Source: Shewanella sp. MR-4
Lineage (GTDB): Bacteria; Pseudomonadota; Gammaproteobacteria; Enterobacterales; Shewanellaceae
Length of the DNA stretch: 64,000 nt
NCBI RefSeq assembly: GCF_000014685.1
Contig: NC_008321.1
Location: 682,001 to 746,000, forward strand
Direction: 5' to 3'
Shown here: in pieces, positions 1-6,665 of the stretch
How the letters are laid out: each line of letters starts with the position of its first letter
How positions within the stretch are numbered: position 1 is the stretch's first letter
Made by a program: the position numbers and the translations under genes
The notes under the pieces: model-generated
What the model saw: the letters and a program-made list of their open reading frames with translations, nothing else
Database searches by the model: none
What the model was told of the DNA's origin: nothing

Positions 1-689
1 GCGTTGACCAGTGAGGATTTACCTACACCGGACTGGCCAGCAAATACGCTCACTTTATCTTTCAGCAGGGCTTTAATGGTATCTAAGCCTTCGCCTAACT
101 TACTGCTGACCTTATACACGGGATAACCAATAGCTTCGTAACGTTTTAAGGCGGCTTCGATGGCGGGGGCTTCTTCTGGCGTTAGCAGATCGATTTTATT
201 CAAAATGATGATCGGCGGAATATCCGTGTCTTCGGCCGCCACTAAATAGCGGTCAATAATCTGAGTGGTAAAGCTAGGCAATACGGAAGACACAATTAAA
301 ATTTGGTCGATATTCGAGGCGATAATTTTCACGCCATCGTATAAGTCGGGACGCGAGAGGGAGGAGCGTCTAGGGTGTACCGCTTCTACAATGCCAGCAA
401 TGCCACTGTTGGCTTGGGTTTCAATGGCGAGGCGCACCACTACTTTATCGCCGGTGACTAAGCTCTTAATGGTGCGGCGAATATTGCAGCGCACGATTTG
501 GCCGTCTTCGGTTTCAATATCGGCATGTTGGCCAAAGCGGGAGATCACGGTTCCGCTCTGTTCTGGGCCGAGTGAGCTATCCTGTAACTCAGGCGCATTT
601 TTATCACCATTGTCACGATTGAGGCGTTTCTCGTGATTGGCGCGCATACGGCGTAATTGGCCTTGGCTTAGGGGTTTCTTTTTACTCAC
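1..689 (-). CDS. rsgA: Ribosome small-subunit GTPase RsgA (3' end beyond window)
   Basis: Reading the minus strand from a GTG at 689 gives a protein starting MSKKKPLSQGQLRRMRANH, which matches the N-terminus of RsgA (YjeQ), the circularly permuted GTPase that assists late 30S maturation. The OB-fold region follows, then the permuted G-domain: NKIDLL (G4) precedes the P-loop GQSGVGKSS, which lies at about 15-45 near the left edge. The gene continues past position 1, so only about 230 N-terminal residues are present. It is divergent from orn, as in many gammaproteobacteria. The GTG start is chosen by family alignment; the ribosome site is weak. Confidence 0.93.
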   Translation of the reverse strand, partial: MSKKKPLSQGQLRRMRANHEKRLNRDNGDKNAPELQDSSLGPEQSGTVISRFGQHADIETEDGQIVRCNIRRTIKSLVTGDKVVVRLAIETQANSGIAGIVEAVHPRRSSLSRPDLYDGVKIIASNIDQILIVSSVLPSFTTQIIDRYLVAAEDTDIPPIIILNKIDLLTPEEAPAIEAALKRYEAIGYPVYKVSSKLGEGLDTIKALLKDKVSVFAGQSGVGKSSLVN

Positions 690-801
690 TGATTTGTCTT
701 CGTCAATTAGATGATTTTTTGTGTCTGAAAAAAGCAGTATGATACACGCTCTTGAATAAAAAAGCCTGAATTTAGGCTAACTGACATGATAAGGCGCAAT
801 T

Positions 802-1347
802 ATGGCGGCGGACGCGAATAATCTGATTTGGATCGATCTCGAAATGACAGGGTTAGAGCCCGATGTCGACAGGGTCATTGAAATTGCTACCTTAGTAACA
901 GACCAAGAACTCAATATTATCGGTCAGGGGCCTGTTATTGCTATTCATCAATCGGATGAAGTGCTGGCGGCCATGGATGATTGGAACCAGAAACACCACG
1001 GTGAATCGGGTCTGATCGATAGAGTGCGTGCTAGCCAAGTGAATGAAGCTCAGGCCGTTGCACAAACCATCGCATTTTTAGAGCAATATGTGCCTAAGGG
1101 CGCATCGCCTATGTGTGGCAACAGTGTGGGCCAGGACCGTCGCTTCTTAAATCGTTATATGCGTGAACTGGAGGATTACTTCCATTATCGCAATCTCGAC
1201 GTTAGCACGGTAAAAGAGTTAGTGAAGCGTTGGAGCCCTGAAACCATGGCGGGTTTCAAAAAGCAAAATACCCACCAAGCGCTGCAAGATATCCAAGAGT
1301 CGATCGCGGAATTACAGTATTACCGCAGCAAAGTATTTAAAATTTGA
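802..1347 (+). CDS. orn: Oligoribonuclease
   Basis: This 181-residue protein is a DEDDh 3'-5' exonuclease that degrades two- to five-nucleotide RNAs, including pGpG from cyclic-di-GMP breakdown. The first acidic motif is DLEMTGLEPD near residue 12. The central motif lies around GNSVGQDRRFLNRYM and the last is HQALQDIQESI near residue 158. Length matches the family. AAGGCG precedes the ATG. It is divergent from rsgA across a 112-bp gap, and the tRNA-Gly array starts just downstream. Confidence 0.97.
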   Translation: MAADANNLIWIDLEMTGLEPDVDRVIEIATLVTDQELNIIGQGPVIAIHQSDEVLAAMDDWNQKHHGESGLIDRVRASQVNEAQAVAQTIAFLEQYVPKGASPMCGNSVGQDRRFLNRYMRELEDYFHYRNLDVSTVKELVKRWSPETMAGFKKQNTHQALQDIQESIAELQYYRSKVFKI

Positions 1348-1377
1348 CCGATCAGCAGATAAATCTGCAAGAAGGGG

Positions 1378-1411
1378 TTGCAGCCGCATAAATTTTTCAT
1401 ATAATGCGGCC
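1378..1411 (+). promoter_or_regulatory. Promoter of the tRNA-Gly array
   Basis: A TTGCAG -35 box (1378-1383) and a perfect TATAAT -10 box (1400-1405) are separated by 16 bp. The -10 is followed directly by a GC-rich discriminator, GCGGCC. That combination is typical of strong, stringently controlled stable-RNA promoters. It lies about 55 bp upstream of the first tRNA-like sequence. Confidence 0.75.
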
Positions 1412-1464
1412 TCAACTTTTTGATGCGGACACGAAGCGCTGCTCATATAAGTGATTTAGTGATT

Positions 1465-1483
1465 GCGACATTAGCTCAGTTGA
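1465..1483 (+). pseudogene. 5' fragment of tRNA-Gly
   Basis: The sequence GCGACATTAGCTCAGTTG is identical to the first 18 bases of the intact tRNA-Gly copies downstream: acceptor 5' strand, D-stem start and part of the D loop. After this the match decays, and there is no T arm or acceptor 3' strand. It is the first element in the transcript, so it reads as a truncated remnant of an extra array copy. Confidence 0.7.
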
Positions 1484-1544
1484 TAAAGGTTAGGAGACTA
1501 TACCTTTGTGAATGTTGAAAGCAAATGTGGCAGCGATACAAAAG

Positions 1545-1620
1545 GCGACATTAGCTCAGTTGGTAGAGCGATACCTTGCCAAGGTATAGGTCATCGGTTC
1601 GAACCCGATATGTCGCTCCA
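1545..1620 (+). tRNA. tRNA-Gly(GCC), copy 1
   Basis: This 76-nt gene folds as a cloverleaf. The acceptor GCGACAT pairs with ATGTCGC, the discriminator base is T and CCA is encoded. The anticodon stem ATACC/GGTAT holds the loop TTGCCAA with anticodon GCC. The T arm is normal (GGTTCGAACCC). It is identical to the next three copies. Confidence 0.97.
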
Positions 1621-1652
1621 ATTTCAGACGGTTACAGTCTTAAAATGTAAAT

Positions 1653-1728
1653 GCGACATTAGCTCAGTTGGTAGAGCGATACCTTGCCAAGGTATAGGTC
1701 ATCGGTTCGAACCCGATATGTCGCTCCA
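1653..1728 (+). tRNA. tRNA-Gly(GCC), copy 2
   Basis: This copy is identical to copy 1, with anticodon GCC and CCA encoded. The 32-bp spacer after copy 1 is repeated exactly after this copy, so the two form a 108-bp tandem duplication. Confidence 0.97.
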
Positions 1729-1760
1729 ATTTCAGACGGTTACAGTCTTAAAATGTAAAT

Positions 1761-1836
1761 GCGACATTAGCTCAGTTGGTAGAGCGATACCTTGCCAAGG
1801 TATAGGTCATCGGTTCGAACCCGATATGTCGCTCCA
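1761..1836 (+). tRNA. tRNA-Gly(GCC), copy 3
   Basis: This copy is identical to copies 1 and 2. Its upstream spacer matches that of copy 2, but its downstream spacer (1837-1880) is different, which marks the end of the 108-bp duplicated unit. Confidence 0.97.
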
Positions 1837-1880
1837 AATACAAATTTAGTGATTCACCAAGTCATTAAATACAAAATTAT

Positions 1881-1956
1881 GCGACATTAGCTCAGTTGGT
1901 AGAGCGATACCTTGCCAAGGTATAGGTCATCGGTTCGAACCCGATATGTCGCTCCA
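1881..1956 (+). tRNA. tRNA-Gly(GCC), copy 4
   Basis: The gene sequence is identical to the other copies, with a complete cloverleaf, GCC anticodon and encoded CCA. It is the last intact tRNA of the array. Confidence 0.97.
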
Positions 1957-1991
1957 ATTTTCTACATCTCCCCATAATTTAGTACTCAATT

Positions 1992-2078
1992 AGCATTAGC
2001 TCAGTTGTGCTTTTGATATTGCGATACCTTTCTTTTTCAAGGTATAGGTCATCGGTTCGAACCCGATATGTCGCTCCA
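1992..2078 (+). pseudogene. Degenerate tRNA-Gly with inserted bases
   Basis: The 3' half (2039-2078) is identical to the intact tRNAs, including T arm, acceptor 3' strand and CCA. The 5' half carries about 12-13 extra bases in the D-loop region, and the anticodon loop reads TTTCTTTTTCAA instead of TTGCCAA, so no GCC anticodon remains. The acceptor 5' strand has lost its GCGAC start. It should not work as tRNA-Gly. Confidence 0.8.
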
Positions 2079-2517
2079 ATTTTTCTCGTCATTCCCTCAT
2101 AAAATCTTCTCTATTTCAAACAGATATATCGCAACTTACGCAGTGCTATTTTGCTTTTCTGTTTGCTTAGCATGTCTGTTTCGTTGTTGATTACTCCAAG
2201 CGCTTTTTTCGTACTTTCATCGCTGCAATTTATTAACCTTTGTTTGCACGGTTATTTTTAATGCTAATGCGGTTAAGCATGGGCACACTTTGCCGGCTCT
2301 GCGGCTGTAGTTGATGATGTTTTCTATTTTGTAAAAAATAAAACAGCCAAGTTAATGCGTGATCTGTGCCTTGTTTCTTTAAGATTTCCTAAATTAGATG
2401 GCGTTGCGAAAGTTAAATTATGACCTTGTTCAAATATTCGCAACGCTTTTACTTACATAATGAATCCAGACAAAGTTAATAGCGCCAAGTAGTTGGCTTA
2501 ACACTGGAGTGCATTAT
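2079..2517. other. Non-coding gap after the tRNA array
   Basis: This is about 440 bp of AT-rich sequence. I see no supported gene or clear terminator for the tRNA array. Its only clear structure is an inverted repeat at 2401-2446, listed separately. Confidence 0.5.
2401..2450 (+). repeat. 10-bp inverted repeat with 26-nt loop
   Basis: GCGTTGCGAA (2401-2410) pairs perfectly with TTCGCAACGC (2437-2446) and is followed by TTTT. It lies about 70 bp upstream of the ferritin-like gene, so it could be a leader hairpin, an operator or a weak terminator. Confidence 0.55.
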
Positions 2518-2973
2518 ATGCGTATTCAACAATTGCGTGATTTACTTGAGTATGTGGCGAACTGCCGCTTAGATATGGCGCAACTCTATGGCCGACTGAA
2601 CAATCAGGCCGATTCTGCCCGCGTGAAGATGATGCTGGAATATTTTGAGTCTCACCAAAAACATGTGGCTGAAAAATTGCGTGATTATATGGATGAGGCG
2701 CCCGTTAGAGTATTAGATACTTGGTATAAAGACTTTGTATTTGAAGACTTTACTAAGCGCTGCCAAGACACTATGTTGCCCGCCAATATGACCGAAGATG
2801 ATGTGCTGAATCTGCACCTCGATTTAGAAAATCGACTGATTGGCTTATTGGAAAAAACCGTTAACTCAACTACTGCCGAAGATGCTCGCACCGCATTAGA
2901 GGGCCTGATTCGAGTAGAGAAAACTCAGCAGCAACGTTTGGTGCATAGCACAATTCGGATGGACGATATCTAA
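2518..2973 (+). CDS. Small helical protein, possibly ferritin-like
   Basis: This 151-residue, all-helical protein has two repeated parts, each with acidic and histidine residues in helices (EYFESHQKH near residue 41 and a second helix pair around LDLENRL). The pattern resembles ferritin/rubrerythrin-like four-helix bundles, but I cannot name a family. The ATG at 2518 is preferred over an in-frame GTG at 2509 because TGGAG at 2505-2509 sits 8 nt from the ATG and overlaps the GTG. It is a single gene with its own terminator. Function unknown; ferritin-like is inference. Confidence 0.8.
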   Translation: MRIQQLRDLLEYVANCRLDMAQLYGRLNNQADSARVKMMLEYFESHQKHVAEKLRDYMDEAPVRVLDTWYKDFVFEDFTKRCQDTMLPANMTEDDVLNLHLDLENRLIGLLEKTVNSTTAEDARTALEGLIRVEKTQQQRLVHSTIRMDDI

Positions 2974-2994
2974 TTCGATTCAGAATGACCTTTC

Positions 2995-3023
2995 AAAGCC
3001 AGCGTAATGCTGGCTTTGTTGTC
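2995..3023 (+). terminator. Intrinsic terminator
   Basis: AAAGCCAGC (2995-3003) and GCTGGCTTT (3009-3017) form a 9-bp stem with a 5-nt loop, followed by a T-rich tract, just after the ferritin-like gene. Confidence 0.8.
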
Positions 3024-3217
3024 TTTACCGGATGAGTATTTTTCACTTTGGACGCTTTTTGCATGGCAACTGATTTACGTCATAATTTTTTGGGGCGTTT
3101 TTTGCTACTTTCTTGATCTCATTGGTTGATTTGACCTTGTAATGCTTGGTTCTCACCAATCACAGGGTGTGTTAGGTGAGCTGTCCTTTTGATTATTTGT
3201 CGCGCAGGAGATCCTCT

Positions 3218-4717
3218 ATGGCACAAGATTTATCGAGTTTACCCACGGCGCTTTATACGCAGCAGCAGGTGAGATCCGCCGAATTGCTCGCTGTTTCAGA
3301 AGGGGAAACCACTTTATATCAATTAGTTGAACGTGCTGGTCGTGCGGCATTTGAGTGTTTTACTGAGCAGCGTGAACTCCATCCTCAGCTTGAAGGAATG
3401 CCTTTACTGGTATTGGCGGGCAGCGGCAATAATGGCGCCGATGCGCTAGTCTGCGCGCGCCTAGCCTTAGAAGCAGGACATCAGGTCAAGGTGTACTTGC
3501 TTAAGACCCAAGGCACAGCAGAATTCGAGCAGGCACTTTCTGCCTATCTAAACCAGGGCGGTGTTATCGATTCCCCAAATATCGAAGCGATACAGCAGGC
3601 GCCAGTCATTATCGATGGTCTACTGGGCACTGGAGTTAAGGGCGCAGTGCGTGAGGATATTGCTGCACTGATCCATGCGGTCAATCAGAGCGAGGCTTGG
3701 GTGCTGAGTTTAGATCTGCCCTCGGGGATCGTTGCCGATACTGGCGTTGTGGCTCAAGCCGCGGTGATGGCGGATGTCACTCTGTGCTTTGGTGGGTTAA
3801 AACAGGGGCTTTTGACCAGCAAGGCGAGACATCACTGTGGCCATTTAACCTTTGCCGATCTGGGATTAACGCCTTTCTTCGATACTGAGAGTGCAACGCG
3901 AGTCGGCGGTGAAATGTTAAAAAGCCATTTTGCCGCAAGAGCACGGGACAGCCACAAGGGGCAATCGGGCAAAGTAACGCTGATCGGTGGTGACTTTGGT
4001 ATGGCAGGAGCCATTCGCCTCGCCAGTGAGGCCTGTTTACGTGCGGGCGCCGGATTGGTGACTGTGATCAGTCGCCCTGAGCATCAACTCACTGTCAACG
4101 TCTCACGACCCGAATTGATGTTTTGGGGCTGTGAACTGGTTGATATGGAAGTCTATCTGCGCCTAGGTTGGGCACAGGTGGTGGTACTTGGCCCAGGTTT
4201 AGGAAAACACGACTGGGGTTATAACTTGTTTAAAGCCGCGGGCTTAAGCGATAAACCCTGTGTGCTCGATGCCGATGCCCTGAATCTGCTCAGTCAAGAA
4301 CCGCGCAGGCAAACTAACTGGGTACTCACGCCTCATCCCGGGGAAGCCGCGCGGCTCTTGGGATGCAGTGTCGCCGACATTGAGCAGGATAGATTTGCTG
4401 CCGTGCGTGCTCTGCAGCAAAAATATGGTGGCGTGGTGCTGCTCAAAGGCGCGGGTACAGTCATTTTTGATGGAAAACAGATGGTCGTGGCACCTGTTGG
4501 TAATCCTGGGCTTGCGAGTGGTGGGTGCGGCGATGTGTTATCTGGTATTATAGGCGCACTTATGGCTCAAGGAATGGATAACATGCAGGCGACCGTTGTT
4601 GGGGTTGTCGTTCATGGCTGCGCGGCGGATTTGGCTGCAGTGCAGGGTGAGCGGGGCATGTTAGCCAGCGATTTGATGCCTTTTATTCGCCAATTAGTAA
4701 ATAGTGATTTACTCTAG
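3218..4717 (+). CDS. nnrE/nnrD: Bifunctional NAD(P)H-hydrate epimerase / dehydratase
   Basis: This 499-residue fusion repairs hydrated NAD(P)H. The N-terminal YjeF domain (about residues 1-215; GSGNNGADALVCARL) epimerises the R and S hydrates. The C-terminal ribokinase-like domain (about 225-495; NPGLASGGCGDVLSG) dehydrates the S form using ADP. The ATG at 3218 is chosen over an upstream in-frame GTG at 3176 because AGGAG (3206-3210) sits 7 nt before it. It heads the tsaE-amiB-mutL-miaA-hfq-hflX run, a common gammaproteobacterial order. Confidence 0.96.
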   Translation: MAQDLSSLPTALYTQQQVRSAELLAVSEGETTLYQLVERAGRAAFECFTEQRELHPQLEGMPLLVLAGSGNNGADALVCARLALEAGHQVKVYLLKTQGTAEFEQALSAYLNQGGVIDSPNIEAIQQAPVIIDGLLGTGVKGAVREDIAALIHAVNQSEAWVLSLDLPSGIVADTGVVAQAAVMADVTLCFGGLKQGLLTSKARHHCGHLTFADLGLTPFFDTESATRVGGEMLKSHFAARARDSHKGQSGKVTLIGGDFGMAGAIRLASEACLRAGAGLVTVISRPEHQLTVNVSRPELMFWGCELVDMEVYLRLGWAQVVVLGPGLGKHDWGYNLFKAAGLSDKPCVLDADALNLLSQEPRRQTNWVLTPHPGEAARLLGCSVADIEQDRFAAVRALQQKYGGVVLLKGAGTVIFDGKQMVVAPVGNPGLASGGCGDVLSGIIGALMAQGMDNMQATVVGVVVHGCAADLAAVQGERGMLASDLMPFIRQLVNSDLL

Positions 4718-4726
4718 GCGCTGTAA

Positions 4727-4759
4727 AACTTAAGCGCAGGACATTCCCGCGCTTAAGTT
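4727..4759 (+). repeat. 11-bp perfect inverted repeat between nnrD and tsaE
   Basis: AACTTAAGCGC (4727-4737) pairs with GCGCTTAAGTT (4749-4759) across an 11-nt loop. No T-run follows, so it is not a standard terminator. It may attenuate or process the transcript ahead of tsaE. Confidence 0.6.
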
Positions 4760-4796
4760 GCCTCCTCCATCCATAACAGCAGTGATAAAAGCGGAA

Positions 4797-5255
4797 ATGA
4801 CAGAGTTAACCTTTCAATTAAATAACGAAGACGAGACTATTGCGGTAGGGCAAAAACTGGCCCGCCATATTCAAGCGCCTTTGACTCTGTATTTGACGGG
4901 GGATTTAGGGGCGGGTAAAACCACTCTGAGCCGCGGTTTAATCCAAGGATTAGGGCATAAAGGAGCGGTAAAGAGCCCGACCTACACTTTAGTTGAACCT
5001 TATGAGCTAGACGGTGTCGAAGTTTATCATTTTGATTTGTATCGTTTAAACGATCCTGAAGAACTCGAGTTCATGGGGATCCGTGATTACTTTACCGATA
5101 GCAGCCTGTGCATTGTGGAATGGCCTGACAAAGGTCATGGACTCTTGCCCGATGCCGATATTCACCTGCATTTAAATTATGTTAACCAAGGACGTGAAAT
5201 CCAAATTCGAGCCTTAACAGAATCAGGTAAAAAGCTATTAGCCGCAATAAAATAA
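4797..5255 (+). CDS. tsaE: tRNA threonylcarbamoyladenosine ATPase TsaE
   Basis: This 152-residue P-loop ATPase works with TsaB and TsaD to make t6A37 in ANN-decoding tRNAs. The Walker A motif GDLGAGKTT is near residue 40, and SPTYTLVEPY and HFDLYRL are family signatures. The ATG at 4797 gives the usual length; an upstream in-frame TTG at 4758 lies inside the inverted repeat and is unlikely. It sits between nnrD and amiB, 8 bp before amiB. Confidence 0.95.
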   Translation: MTELTFQLNNEDETIAVGQKLARHIQAPLTLYLTGDLGAGKTTLSRGLIQGLGHKGAVKSPTYTLVEPYELDGVEVYHFDLYRLNDPEELEFMGIRDYFTDSSLCIVEWPDKGHGLLPDADIHLHLNYVNQGREIQIRALTESGKKLLAAIK

Positions 5256-5263
5256 AAACAAAG

Positions 5264-6652
5264 ATGACTAAAAATAAGCATTACTTTCAGACTATTACTC
5301 TTTTTTTGTGCGCTTTTTTTGCTGTAGCAGCCCACGCGGCTAACCAGCTTGAGGGCGTACGTATTTGGGCTGCCCCCGAGTCGACCCGTGTGGTGTTCGA
5401 TTTGAGCGAAGCGCCTAATTACACTTATTTTTCCCTCGATGGGCCCAATCGTTTGGTGGTCGACCTTAAAAAGGCTTCGACAAAACTGAGCCTGAAAAAT
5501 ATCGATAACAACAGTAAATTGGTTAAAGGGGTTCGCGTCAGCAAATCACCCACTAAAGGTGATTTACGTTTGGTGATCGATCTGGTTAAGCCATTAAATG
5601 CTAACCTGTTTTCTCTACCAGTGACGGCGCCCTATGGTAATCGTCTGGTGGTCGATCTCGAGGATAAAACCTTAACCACGGCGACAGCTGTGGTGAGTTC
5701 AACTCCCGTTAAAACGGTTACTCAATCGGCGCAATCGTCCCGTGATATTGTGGTGGCCATTGATGCGGGTCATGGTGGTGATGATCCTGGTTCTATTGGG
5801 CCTTCAGGTGTTTACGAGAAAAAAGTCGCACTGGAAATAGCAAAAAGAGTGGCCAGTAAGATCAACGACACGCCGGGTATGCGCGCCGTGATGATCCGTA
5901 CCGGCGATTACTTTGTGAATTTGAACAAGCGCTCCGAGCTAGCCCGGAACAGTAAGGCCGATTTACTGATTTCTATCCACGCCGATGCCTTTACCTCGCC
6001 TCAGCCAAAGGGGGCGTCTGTGTGGGTATTGTCGATGCGCCGCGCGAACAGTGAAATTGGTCGTTGGTTAGAGCAAAAAGAGAAACACTCAGAACTCTTA
6101 GGTGGTGCAGGGGAAATTATCCAAAATACCGATAATGAACAGTACCTTGCAATGACTTTGCTCGACATGTCCATGAACAGTTCGATGGCCATAGGTCACT
6201 CTGTTGCTGGGGATATTCTCAAGGATCTCGGCTCGGTGACCGAGCTGCATAAGAGTCGCCCTGAGTCTGCGAGCCTTGCGGTATTAAAATCCCCCGATAT
6301 TCCCTCCATTCTGGTGGAGACAGGATTTATCTCGAATCCGAAGGAAGAGCGGTTACTCAATAGCAGTCGCCATCAGGAAAGCATTGCCACAGCTATCTAC
6401 AAGGGCGTGAGCCGTTATTTCCACAATAATCCGCCGGCAGATACCCTGTTAGCGAAGCGTAATAGTGGTAGTTCGACGACTAGAGCGAGCGCTAAATCCT
6501 CGAGCAATATTAAGCACAAGGTGAGCCGCGGTGAGTCACTTTCGGCAATAGCTCAACGTTATCAAGTGCCTATGGCCAGCATTAAGCGCGCCAATGGCAT
6601 GAAGACGGATGTGGTGCAACTCGGACAAACACTCGTCATTCCTGAGAGTTAA
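5264..6652 (+). CDS. amiB: N-acetylmuramoyl-L-alanine amidase AmiB
   Basis: This 462-residue periplasmic zinc amidase splits septal peptidoglycan during division. A Sec signal peptide ends at HAA-NQ near residue 26, followed by an AMIN domain (about 28-130) and an amidase_3 domain (about 160-390). Zinc ligands are visible in DAGHGGDDPG and the following VYEKK, in LISIHADAF, and in the catalytic VETGFISNP. The C-terminus holds one LysM repeat (HKVSRGESLSAIA) for wall binding. It lies directly before mutL, as in E. coli. Confidence 0.97.
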   Translation: MTKNKHYFQTITLFLCAFFAVAAHAANQLEGVRIWAAPESTRVVFDLSEAPNYTYFSLDGPNRLVVDLKKASTKLSLKNIDNNSKLVKGVRVSKSPTKGDLRLVIDLVKPLNANLFSLPVTAPYGNRLVVDLEDKTLTTATAVVSSTPVKTVTQSAQSSRDIVVAIDAGHGGDDPGSIGPSGVYEKKVALEIAKRVASKINDTPGMRAVMIRTGDYFVNLNKRSELARNSKADLLISIHADAFTSPQPKGASVWVLSMRRANSEIGRWLEQKEKHSELLGGAGEIIQNTDNEQYLAMTLLDMSMNSSMAIGHSVAGDILKDLGSVTELHKSRPESASLAVLKSPDIPSILVETGFISNPKEERLLNSSRHQESIATAIYKGVSRYFHNNPPADTLLAKRNSGSSTTRASAKSSSNIKHKVSRGESLSAIAQRYQVPMASIKRANGMKTDVVQLGQTLVIPES

Positions 6653-6665
6653 TAGGATGAAGTCT

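Larger units (their letters stand above)
1545..1836 (+). repeat. 108-bp tandem duplication of tRNA-Gly plus spacer
   Basis: The unit of 76-nt tRNA plus 32-nt spacer (1545-1652) is repeated exactly at 1653-1760, followed by a third tRNA. Identical spacers point to recent unequal exchange or concerted evolution within the array. Confidence 0.95.

Noticed and set aside
1508..1849. 113-codon frame across the tRNA-Gly copies
   Set aside because: It repeats only because the tRNA genes repeat; it is not a protein.
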